Positions 8,746 through 18,200 of a stretch of 64,000 nucleotides of DNA are shown in pieces (within the stretch, counting starts at the first letter, position 1; every line of letters starts with the position of its first letter). The notes below the pieces were generated by a model. It was given only the letters and a program-made list of their open reading frames with translations. It had not been told where the DNA came from and did not search any database. This stretch comes from CAZROT01 sp964601895 (GTDB lineage: Bacteria; Pseudomonadota; Gammaproteobacteria; Enterobacterales; Enterobacteriaceae): contig CAZROT010000007.1 in the NCBI GenBank assembly GCA_964601895.1, positions 1 to 64,000 on the forward strand, in the 5' to 3' direction. The translations under genes and the position numbers were made by a program.

Positions 8746-10439
8746 CGTGTGTTCATTCCATGAGTGTGATTTTGCCTTACTGGCGCACCATTAGCTATGT
8801 AATAAGGGACACAGGCGCGTGCTAGCGGCGCGAATCCACGAATCATATCAGCAATCTTTTCGGCTATCATGATGGTGGGCGCATTCAGATTACCTGTCAG
8901 GATTTGTGGCATAATTGAGGCATCCACCACGCGCAGACCATCAAGTCCGTGCACTTTCCCGTCATTACCCACGACAGCCATATTATGGTATCCCATCGCA
9001 TTGGAGCCGCAGGGATGATATGCCGTTTGTGCATGCTGACGTACAAACTGGTCCAGCTCGTCATCACACTGAAGATTATCTCCTGGAGAAATCTCTCTGC
9101 CACGAAAAGGCTGCAGTGCGCGTTGGTGCATAATTTCACGCGTGATGCGAATTGCCGCACGAAACTCGCGCCAGTCCTGCTGGTGAGACATGTAGTTAAA
9201 CAGGATGTCAGGATGCACTCTGGGATCGCTGGACCGTAACAGTACCCGTCCGCGGCTGGGTGAGCGCATGGAGCCGACATGTGCCTGAAAACTGTGTGTC
9301 TTAATCGGATTCGAGCCATTGTAGTTAACTGCTACCGGCAGGAAATGATACTGAATATTCGGCCATTGAAACTCGTCATGGGAACGAATGAAACCACCGG
9401 CTTCAAACTGATTACTGGTGCCAATTCCGCTGCCATGAAACAGCCACTCGGCACCAATTGCCGGCTGGTTATAAAATTTCAATGCAGGGGCGAGTGATAC
9501 GGACTGTTTACATTCGTACTGCAGATACATTTCCAGATGATCCTGCAGGTTAGTGCCGACGCCGGGCAATTCATGGATAACGTTGATATCCAGACTTTTC
9601 AACAGCTGGCCTGGCCCTACTCCGGAACGCTGTAGAATTTGCGGAGAAGCAATCGCCCCTGCACACAGCAGCACCTCCTGTCTGGCATGAGCGTGATGCA
9701 GGCAGTCGTTTTGCAGCCAACAGACACCGATGGCGCGTTTATTAGTAAACAGAATGCGATCGGTCAGTGCATGTACGTTAATTGTTAAATTAGCGCGTGA
9801 GCGTGCCTGATCCAGATAGCATCTGGCCGTGCTGGCCCGGCGACCATCTGGTGTCACTGTCCTGTCCATCGGACCAAATCCTTCCTGCTGATAACCATTC
9901 AGATCACCGGTACGTGGATAACCCGCCTGAACTGCCGCTTCCACCATGGCATGAAAAAGTACATTGTTGTCGGTTTTTGGGGTAGTAACATTGAGTGGGC
10001 CGCTGTCGCCATGATAATCATTCGCGCCAGTATCGCGCCGTTCTGCCGCTTTAAAATAGGGCAGGCAATCGAGGTAATGCCAGTTTTCCATTCCCGGCTG
10101 TCTGGCCCAATTGTCATAGTCGAGTGCATTACCGCGGATATAGCACATACCGTTAATTAATGACGATCCACCAAGACCTTTGCCACGCCCGCATTCCATA
10201 CGACGGTTATTCATAAAGGGCTCAGGTTCAGTCAGCCAGGCCCAGTTATAACGGCGCCCCTGCAATGGATACGCTAGTGCTGCAGGCATCTGAGTACGAA
10301 AATCGAAGCGGTAATCGGGCCCGCCTGCTTCCAGCAGTAATACGCTAACATCAGCCTCTTCAGTAAGGCGCGTAGCCAGTACGTTACCGGCAGAGCCGGC
10401 ACCGATAATGATGTAATCATATTCTGTGTCTATTTTCAT
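8742..10439 (-). CDS. betA: Choline dehydrogenase BetA
   Basis: FAD-dependent GMC oxidoreductase, membrane-associated, oxidising choline to betaine aldehyde. The 565 residues align with E. coli BetA (556) almost throughout: the GAGSAG dinucleotide motif (13-18), LLLEAGGPDYRFDFR, the GMC signature GRGKGLGGSSLINGM, and the C-terminal active-site His region HAQTAYHPCGSNAMG. E. coli has HPCGTCKMG at that place, so the Cys/Lys positions differ while the His is kept. Start at ATG 10439 (MKIDTEYDYIIIG) matches homologs and has AAGAGA upstream; longer frames would add a non-homologous tail. It follows betB by 19 bases and overlaps the next gene by four. Confidence 0.95.
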   Translation of the reverse strand: MKIDTEYDYIIIGAGSAGNVLATRLTEEADVSVLLLEAGGPDYRFDFRTQMPAALAYPLQGRRYNWAWLTEPEPFMNNRRMECGRGKGLGGSSLINGMCYIRGNALDYDNWARQPGMENWHYLDCLPYFKAAERRDTGANDYHGDSGPLNVTTPKTDNNVLFHAMVEAAVQAGYPRTGDLNGYQQEGFGPMDRTVTPDGRRASTARCYLDQARSRANLTINVHALTDRILFTNKRAIGVCWLQNDCLHHAHARQEVLLCAGAIASPQILQRSGVGPGQLLKSLDINVIHELPGVGTNLQDHLEMYLQYECKQSVSLAPALKFYNQPAIGAEWLFHGSGIGTSNQFEAGGFIRSHDEFQWPNIQYHFLPVAVNYNGSNPIKTHSFQAHVGSMRSPSRGRVLLRSSDPRVHPDILFNYMSHQQDWREFRAAIRITREIMHQRALQPFRGREISPGDNLQCDDELDQFVRQHAQTAYHPCGSNAMGYHNMAVVGNDGKVHGLDGLRVVDASIMPQILTGNLNAPTIMIAEKIADMIRGFAPLARACVPYYIANGAPVRQNHTHGMNTR

Positions 10440-10458
10440 ACTGCGTCTCTTGTTAACA

Positions 10459-11931
10459 TTAAAACACAGAAACAAACGGGTTGAGCTCAACCTGAACCGA
10501 TTTAATACGGGTATAGTGCATCAGGGTGGCAAGGCCATTTTCCCGTCCCACCCCGGACTGCTTATAGCCACCAACAGGCATCTGTGCGGGTGATTCTCCC
10601 CAGGTGTTAATCCAGCAGATACCTGCCTGCAGTTGATGAATAATACGGTGTGCTGTTACCAGATCAGGCGTGACTACGCCTGCAGCCAGACCAAAGTGGG
10701 TATTATTGGCGCGATGTATCACTTCTTCTTCATCTTCATAGGTCAGAATGCTCATCACCGGGCCAAAGATTTCTTCTCTGACGATGCGGTGGTTATCCTC
10801 GCAATCAGTAAAAATAGTGGGTTGCACCCATGCTCCTTTGCTATAGCTGCCGCTTATCTCGCGTTCACCTCCGGTCAGCACTCTGGCGCCTTCTTTTTTG
10901 CCGATGGCAATATAATTCAGGACTTTTTCCATATGTGAAAAACTGACCAGCGGGCCAAAATTAGTGTCTGGAGAGAGCGGTTGTCCCAGCCGGATACGTT
11001 TGACAGCGGTGAGAAGTTGTTGTTCAAGCAGCGCTTTTTGTGAACGATGTACAAACACCCGGGTACCATGGGTGCATACCTGACCGGAACTGTAAAAGTT
11101 CGCCATCATGGCAATGTCTGCTGCCAGCCTGATATCAGCATCAGGCAGGATTAATAACGGTGATTTGCCACCCAGCTCCATCGTGACCTCTTTTAATGAC
11201 GAGGAAGCTGCGCTGGCCATGACTTTTTTACCGGTTGAGACACTGCCAGTAAAAGATATTTTTTCGATACGGGAGTGCTCTGTCAGCCACTGGCCAGCCT
11301 GATGGCCTGCTCCCTGTATCACATTAAAAACCCCATCAGGGAGGCCAGCTGTGGTATAAATTTCTGCCAGCTTCAGGGCCGTTAATGGTGTTACTTCACT
11401 GGGTTTAAAAATCATGGCATTGCCAGCAGCCAGTGCAGGGGCAGATTTCCAGAGCGCAATTTGCAGCGGATAGTTCCAGGCACCGATGCCAGCAGTGACA
11501 CCCAGTGGTTCACGGCGGGTATAGAAGAAGCTTGTTTCACGTAGCGGATATTGTTCTCCTTCAATCGCCGTGGCCAGTCCGGCGTAATATTCCAGCACAT
11601 CTGCACCCGTCGTAATATCAACGCTGGCGGTTTCAGAGACCGGTTTTCCGGTATCAAGCGTCTCAAGATGTGCCAGTTCGTCGTTGCGGGCACGCAGCAG
11701 GGTAACTGCACGATAAAGAATGCGCGCACGCTCCGTCGCACTCATGGCTCCCCAGACGCGTTGACCGCGTTCAGCACTGGCAACAGCCCGCTCAATATCG
11801 GTTTTGGTGGCAGATTGTACCTGTGCCAGCACTTCGCTATTGGCAGGATTAATAGTAGTAAAAAGGTCATGCCCGTCAGAGTCAGTCAGCTGACCATGAA
11901 TATAAAGTTGTTGTAGCGGAAATTGAGCCAT
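10459..11931 (-). CDS. betB: Betaine aldehyde dehydrogenase BetB
   Basis: NAD(P)-dependent aldehyde dehydrogenase converting betaine aldehyde to the osmoprotectant glycine betaine in the cytosol. At 490 residues it is the same length as E. coli BetB. The catalytic Cys286 lies in SSGQVCTHG, the general-base Glu252 in MELGGKSPLL, and the cofactor site FTGSVSTG is intact. Start at ATG 11931 follows AAGGGAAAG. It is the first gene of betB-betA-(8062 gene), divergent from betT across 160 bases. The repressor gene betI, which heads this operon in E. coli, is absent here. Confidence 0.96.
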   Translation of the reverse strand: MAQFPLQQLYIHGQLTDSDGHDLFTTINPANSEVLAQVQSATKTDIERAVASAERGQRVWGAMSATERARILYRAVTLLRARNDELAHLETLDTGKPVSETASVDITTGADVLEYYAGLATAIEGEQYPLRETSFFYTRREPLGVTAGIGAWNYPLQIALWKSAPALAAGNAMIFKPSEVTPLTALKLAEIYTTAGLPDGVFNVIQGAGHQAGQWLTEHSRIEKISFTGSVSTGKKVMASAASSSLKEVTMELGGKSPLLILPDADIRLAADIAMMANFYSSGQVCTHGTRVFVHRSQKALLEQQLLTAVKRIRLGQPLSPDTNFGPLVSFSHMEKVLNYIAIGKKEGARVLTGGEREISGSYSKGAWVQPTIFTDCEDNHRIVREEIFGPVMSILTYEDEEEVIHRANNTHFGLAAGVVTPDLVTAHRIIHQLQAGICWINTWGESPAQMPVGGYKQSGVGRENGLATLMHYTRIKSVQVELNPFVSVF

Positions 11932-12091
11932 GGCGCTTTCCCTTCAATTGTGCGCGCGGTAAACAGGAGATTAATGGCTTTTTTTGCATATTATTTAAGC
12001 AATCGCTGAGCACAACATAAAAAAGTTAAAATAACTACGCAATATTGTTAACATAATATTAAATTATTTTCTCATACGGCAAAAACTAATA

Positions 12092-13618
12092 ATGACAGTG
12101 ATGAGCCACCCTGCGCCAGAACAACCTGTGCGTGTCAATATGACAGTTTTTGTCAGTTCTGCTGCAGTGAGCCTGCTGCTTGGCATCCTGATGATACTCA
12201 ACCCGCAGGCCAGTCAGACATGGTTGCAGGACACTCAGCGCTGGCTTGCTGACGTCTTTGGCTGGTATTACATGCTGTTGATGACGCTCTGTATGGTATT
12301 TGTATTCTGGCTGGCACTGTCACGGTACGGCCAGATAAAACTGGGCTGCTCTCATGAGCAGCCACAATTTAGCTATATATCATGGTCATTTATGCTGTTT
12401 TCAGCCGGTATTGGTATTGCGCTGGTTTATTACGGTGCCTATGAACCTCTGGATCATTTTCTGGCGCCCCCGGAAGGGGCGGGGGGAACCGCTCAGGCTG
12501 CGCGTGAAGCCATGGTTATCTCTTTCCTGCACTGGGGTTTGCATGGCTGGGCACTTTATGCCCTCATTGCCACGGTACTTGCGTGGTTCGCCTGGCGACG
12601 TAATTTGCCACTGGCATTGCGCTCTCCTCTTTATCCTGTTTTCGGTCAGCGTATTCACCGTTGGGTCGGGCATCTGGTGGACAGCTTTGGTATTCTTGTT
12701 ACCGTTATCTCGATGGTCACCAATCTTGGTATTGGTGCATTGCTGGTGAATGCAGGCCTTAATTATCTGTTTCAGGTCCCGGCAAATACCGAGGTACTCA
12801 TGGTGCTTATCATGGTGATGATGCTTGTCGCTACCGTGGCTACAGTCACCGGGATTGAGAAAGGCATCATGATGCTTGCAAATATCAATGTTGGTTTACT
12901 TTTGTTACTGCTGATGTTTATTTTTATTACCGGTCCCACACTTAATCTGATTAATGGGCTGCTACAAAATACCGGTGATTATCTCAATGCCATTATCAGG
13001 AAAAGCCTGGATGTCTATCTTTATGGAAATGCCCGCCAATGGCAGATGATATGGACTCAGTTTTACTGGGCCTGGTGGATAGCATGGTCACCTTTTGTCG
13101 GCCTGTTTATTGCGCGTATCTCAAAAGGACGCACCATTCGTCAGTTGATTACCGGTGTTTTATTCATTCCTCTGGGGTTTACACTGACATGGCTTTCTTT
13201 ATTTGGTAATACCGCCATCAGTCTGGTTCTGGAAGGAGGAGAGCAGATGATTGGAAAAATTGCCCTGACCTCTCCACCAATGACCGTATTTAAATTATTT
13301 GAATACCTGCCATACACTCACCTGACAGCAGGGTTTACGATTCTTGTCAGTTTCATCCTGTTTCTGACTCCTGTAGATTCCGGTACGCTCATGATTGCCA
13401 GACTTTCCAGCCAGGGTGGCAAGGTCAGTGATGATGCACCGGTATGGATGCGTGTCTTTTGGGCAGGTATTACTATGCTGATTTGCATGGGATTATTTTA
13501 TGCAGGAAGCTTCAATGCCATGCAGACAGCAGTTGTGCTATGTAGCTTGCCTTTTTCACTGGTGGTTATCTTTTATATCATCAGCCTGTACCAGGACCTG
13601 CAGGCTGACTATTTTTAA
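12092..13618 (+). CDS. betT: BCCT-family choline/betaine transporter, BetT-like without the C-terminal domain
   Basis: Inner-membrane betaine/choline/carnitine transporter. Hydrophobic segments run throughout and the substrate-site helix WAWWIAWSPFVGLF (W326, W328, W329, W332) is intact. Residues such as GWYYMLL, FSAGIGIALVYY, PPEGAG and RISKGRTIRQL follow E. coli BetT. It ends at residue 508, just after the last membrane helix, while E. coli BetT has about 170 further cytosolic residues implicated in osmotic regulation. The stop is clean with no coding continuation, so this is a short form rather than an obvious recent frameshift. The start is uncertain (ATG 12092 or 12101; no strong ribosome site). 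Divergent from betB, so choline import and oxidation are likely co-regulated. Confidence 0.85.
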   Translation: MTVMSHPAPEQPVRVNMTVFVSSAAVSLLLGILMILNPQASQTWLQDTQRWLADVFGWYYMLLMTLCMVFVFWLALSRYGQIKLGCSHEQPQFSYISWSFMLFSAGIGIALVYYGAYEPLDHFLAPPEGAGGTAQAAREAMVISFLHWGLHGWALYALIATVLAWFAWRRNLPLALRSPLYPVFGQRIHRWVGHLVDSFGILVTVISMVTNLGIGALLVNAGLNYLFQVPANTEVLMVLIMVMMLVATVATVTGIEKGIMMLANINVGLLLLLLMFIFITGPTLNLINGLLQNTGDYLNAIIRKSLDVYLYGNARQWQMIWTQFYWAWWIAWSPFVGLFIARISKGRTIRQLITGVLFIPLGFTLTWLSLFGNTAISLVLEGGEQMIGKIALTSPPMTVFKLFEYLPYTHLTAGFTILVSFILFLTPVDSGTLMIARLSSQGGKVSDDAPVWMRVFWAGITMLICMGLFYAGSFNAMQTAVVLCSLPFSLVVIFYIISLYQDLQADYF

Positions 13619-14121
13619 ATACACAATTCACTCTGCGCTGGCGAGTAAATAGCCCATACCGGTTCGTGATATTAGCTGCGGAGAATATTGCAACACAGGC
13701 CTTGCTGAGTCAGTGGTTTAATTGCGCACTTAAGATTTATATATTTTGCTTAATTTTATGCGGCGGTAAAATTTAATGATAGTTAGTAAAGATTTGGTAT
13801 TTTATTGATTATAAAAATTAATGAGATATGCGGCGTATTTATTAAAAATTTTTTTATTTATAATTTTAAAATAGATATATCAATATATCGATATTAAGTG
13901 ATAACACTTGTATTTTTCATTTTACACGACCTGATAAATAGCAATTTATATTAGTAATATTCTGTTTTTTATAAAGTTTTACATTGATTTTATCTGCTTT
14001 ACATTAAAGCGAGTATTTACCTTATCTGCTATAATCAGATAACAATTTTTATAAATGAAATAAGTAATTGCTTCGTATTGCTTCATGAGGTTTTTTTACT
14101 TTTTGTAGTGAGAATAAAAAT
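13619..14121. other. AT-rich intergenic region upstream of argO
   Basis: About 500 bases, strongly AT-rich from 13740 onward, between betT and argO. The likely argO promoter lies here but I cannot pick one with confidence. No gene or RNA seen. In E. coli mscS would precede argO; it is absent. Confidence 0.55.
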
Positions 14122-14736
14122 ATGTTGGGTATTTTTTTTCAGGGATTCATAGTAAGTGCCGTGATAATTTTCCCCCTTGGTCCACAGAACATCTTTGTCC
14201 TGCATCAGGGTATTCGCCGGCAGTATCATATAATGAGTGCCACTTTTTGTGCATTGAGTGATATTGTATTGATTTGTAGCGGTATATTCGGTGGCAGTGC
14301 CTTATTAAGTACTTCTCCTCTGTTGTTAACGTGGGTGACATGGGGAGGGGTTATTTTTCTCATTTATTATGGTTTTACGGCATTCAGGACTGCGTTATCG
14401 ATGAATACGATGACTGCTGGTGTAAAAATGGTCGTACAGAATCGCTGGCAGATACTGTTAATATTACTGACAGTAACCTGGCTGAATCCCCATGCATGGC
14501 TGGATGCTTTTGTGATACTTGGCAGTGTGGGGAGTCAGCTGGTAGCAGATGCTCGCCTCTGGTTTGCTTTTGGTGCTGTTACCGCATCGGTAAGCTGGTT
14601 TTTCCCACTGGCGCTGCTGGCAGCACGCTTTGCACCCACTCTGAACAGGCCTCAGGTACAACGTATTATTCATGGTATGGTAGGAATACTGATGTGGGGC
14701 ATTGCGCTTCGGCTGGTGCTTGTGAACTATTCCTGA
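14122..14736 (+). CDS. argO: Arginine exporter ArgO (LysE family)
   Basis: Inner-membrane exporter of arginine (and canavanine), 204 residues with about six hydrophobic segments. The PLGPQNIFVLHQGIRRQYH motif, GIFGGSALL, TWGGVIFLIYYG and TWLNPHAWLD follow E. coli ArgO (211 residues) closely. In E. coli ArgP activates argO and the order is mscS-argO-yggE. Here argO and yggE keep their common direction but are separated by a 6.1-kb toxin gene. Start at ATG 14122 with a GAG upstream. Confidence 0.93.
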   Translation: MLGIFFQGFIVSAVIIFPLGPQNIFVLHQGIRRQYHIMSATFCALSDIVLICSGIFGGSALLSTSPLLLTWVTWGGVIFLIYYGFTAFRTALSMNTMTAGVKMVVQNRWQILLILLTVTWLNPHAWLDAFVILGSVGSQLVADARLWFAFGAVTASVSWFFPLALLAARFAPTLNRPQVQRIIHGMVGILMWGIALRLVLVNYS

Positions 14737-15292
14737 CTGACTTTTTTAGCGTTAACCTCTTATGTTTATTGCCGGTTTATAATAAAAGGCAATAATTCTT
14801 TATCATTTAAAATTAAATAATAAAAATGCTCATTATTGATTAAGTAAGATTATATTTATTCTATGCTAACGCAACAGGTAATGCATTGAATTTTTTTATT
14901 TTACGTATTACATTATTATTCAGCTTTATTGTATGCCATTTGACTGAAATAAAATTATTATCTGGTAGTATTAATTTTCACTAGTAAATTACCCCATATT
15001 TTTTAAGTAAATATTACCGTAATTTTTGTCTGGTTATTAAAACATATATATAAATATTACTATGCGTGGATTATTTTGATGAAATCATAAAATAAATTAA
15101 TTACTTTTATTCTATGATTTTAAATGCGTATTTATGATCGATTGTATGTTTTTATATATGAATTTGTGAACATTATTAATATGTTGCTTTGATAATGTTA
15201 TTAAATTTCCTATCTCCATGTTATTTATCCAGATTTTATTACTGTGTTTTTTAAAATTATTAATGTGAATAATATAATAAAGGGAATTAAAA
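14737..15292. other. AT-rich leader upstream of the giant toxin gene
   Basis: About 556 bases of very AT-rich, apparently non-coding DNA before the toxin start. The only clear element is the ribosome site AAAGGG at about 15281-15286. The contrast with the GC-richer toxin body suggests a silenced or specially regulated promoter region. No specific operator recognised. Confidence 0.5.
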
Positions 15293-18200
15293 ATGCCAGG
15301 CAGTCAAATAAAGAGCAATGAGTTACCCCCGTATTCTGACAAAACACATTCCGCGACTGTGCAAAAAATTGTCTTTATTGGTGGCGGATCAGCAATTATG
15401 CAAATACTGCATAATATGAATGGAGAATATGATCGACAAAACAGTGGTCCACGACCTTATGAAAATAAAGGAATAGCCATTATTGCTGTACAGGATGCCT
15501 GGCATGTGGATCAGCGTGGCGAAGGGTTTATTAATCAACAACATGAACTGATTGATCACGACGGTGCTACCGTGACTCAGTATAATCAGGATTACGCAGA
15601 TCGAGGCGCCTTTACCGTAGCAAATGCAAAGATACTGGAAGAAACAGTTGCCCGCGGAGCAGTACATATTGCACGGTCAGATGTCCGTCATATCGAACAG
15701 CTCAGTGATGGCAATTTCCGCATAAGCTTTGATAGTGGAGAGCCTGTTATTACAGAGAGTGTCGTATTGGGAACAGGGTTAGGAAGAGATACCACGCTTT
15801 TCGATCCCTACCCTGCAAGACCGGGTGAAAGAACCACTCTTCAGACTGGCAGGCTGCAGAATATGCGTCTGGAAAACCAGCCGGAATTAAGAGCCAGGGG
15901 AGTGGTGATGACGGCGACTGAGTTTTCTCTGGCCCTTGACAGAAATCCGGGGCAGTTTGCCGGCAAGGAAATTGCTGTGCAGGGCTCGCTGGTGCCCATA
16001 GATGTCGTTGAAAAATTTTCTGAAAAAGTTCCCGATGGTAAGGTAAAAAAATGGCTTATCCGTGAAAATATTAATTTTCTTGAAGGACAACAATTACAGC
16101 ATGCGCCAAAGATAGGTCGGGATAAAAATGTTGTCGTATATGCCAGAAAAAATGTCACTATTCGCCCGAATGAAGCACCAGGCAAGACAGGTGTCATCAT
16201 CGATGTCGAGCCTGAAAATGCGGCACATCCGCTGGAAACAATAGAGGCAGACTATTATGTGTATGGTCTCGGGCAGGATCCTGAGTTGCCGGGCTCTACC
16301 GCCTCTCTACTCGACAGGGCACTGCTTTCCCGTCTTGAACCGATTTATGACATTAATCAGGCTATTAGTGACAAGCCTTACCGTACAGTAATCGGACTGA
16401 AAATTCCCGGTAAAAACCCTGGGCAGGGCATTTTTGCTGTTGGTGGTGCCATTTTATCACTGATAGCTGCCGGGAAAATACAACATACTTATCTGGCAAG
16501 CCAGGAACAGGCCATCAGGGAATGGACCGCGGGTCGTGGTGCTGCGTCGCTGTCCGCGCAAACGCATAATCAGCTGAATAATGCGCTGGCCAGCCGTCTG
16601 CAGAGTAGAGAATTATTTGAGGTACTAATCAGACTGCTCGCACAGGAATGCAGCCTGCCTGTCAGTGAGTTAACCACGACCTTTCAGGGCAGTTTAACGA
16701 CTGAAAGATTCTTCGATGTTTTTAACAACGTTATCAACAGGGAGCAGAACGGCGGTAAAAGAGCGGCTCTGCAGGTACTGTCAAACAGCGTCAGACACTA
16801 TCTGGATGCGCGCAGCTACCTCGAACCAGGTATTGACCGCCCGGGAACTGCTGCTCCCTCATTGTCAGAAGCAGCAGAATTCATTCATTCCAATCAGGTC
16901 GCGTCTGTAATGAGTGCTTCTCAGTTAACGGCAATCCGTTCTGCACTACACAGCCTGTATGCTATGGTTCCCGACCATATCAGAAATGGTGAAATCAATT
17001 ATTCACGCGACAATCATACCAACATGCGTATTGCCATCGTGCAGCGCTATGAGAGCAAGGCGAATTTTGTTAAATGGCCAGGCTATGAAGAGGCTATTGC
17101 GTCGTTTATACAGGAAGCGATTGACTTAAGAAGTTTTAAAATAATTAAAGGCACTGGAACTCAGCCAGATATTTCTGCTGCCGAGCAGTTTGTCACGCGT
17201 GCAACTGATGATGTCATGCGTCTGGAACTACTGCCTTTGCTAAATGGACAGGATAATTCATCTGACAGAAGATTCGAGCTTGCTGAAAAACTTGATTTTT
17301 TCAGAATAAAAAATGAAACGCAGACTGCGCTGAGGAGATGGTTTTCAAAACGTCCGCCATCGACTACGTTACCAAAAAATCTGGAGAATACGTTAAAAAG
17401 CGAGGTCACTGAGGCTTTTGCGTCAATCAAACAAAAACCGATTCATGGTGTCCCTGACGTGGTACGACAAGCTTATACAGCGCGGCTTGAAGAACTGGCC
17501 CACGCTGGCATTAACGGTGAGATTAAAAAAGTCGCTCTTGCCAGGTACTGGCTGTTGACTAATGGTGACGCGGCAAGTGCGCAAGACGCTAAACCATACG
17601 GCCGCTTTTCCGGTACGCCTTTATCAGAGCCCTGGGAGGCTCCCGACCTCGAGAGGCTGACTGCCAGAATAAACGCGGCCCCGGTTTCCACTGGCGATGA
17701 CACGCACTATAAAAAACAGTTGATTGTCCAGCTGCAGGGAGATGAAACCAGTTACTACGCCGCTGAAGATCTTTTTGCAAAACATCCCCGCGAGAGTGAA
17801 TGGCTGCAATTGCGGGCAGGGCAGCAGGCTGAAAACATCGCAGGCATTGTATGGAACAAGCTCAGTGGCGCCGTACAGGCAGGGAAAGCTGAAAAAATCA
17901 CTGAAGGTCCGATGCGTATTGTGCTGACAGGGCATACGTCTACAGCAGATGGTGAAACGCTGTTTGGTGGCAGGACCTCTGCGCACGTGGAACAGACAAT
18001 TATCGGCCTGCTGCGCAGGTGCGCTGGTGTTGATAAGCTGCAGGTAGATTTGCTGGGTTGTACCTTGATGGACGTTACTCAATCCCTTGAAACCACCATT
18101 CCCGGAAAAATAACTGCCCGATTGATGGAAGAAGCTACCCGGCTGGGCATTCCCCGGGAAAATATTCTGGTCAGCGCACGCAAATATCCCGTACGTGTTA

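Noticed and set aside
8897..10160. Several open frames overlapping betA on both strands
   Set aside because: They are out-of-frame shadows of betA, whose own frame is strongly conserved.
15293..16500. TcdA/TcdB-type glucosyltransferase at the toxin N-terminus
   Set aside because: No DXD motif or GT-A signature could be seen; the Gly-rich KIVFIGGGSA and later FAVGG fit a dinucleotide-binding fold instead.
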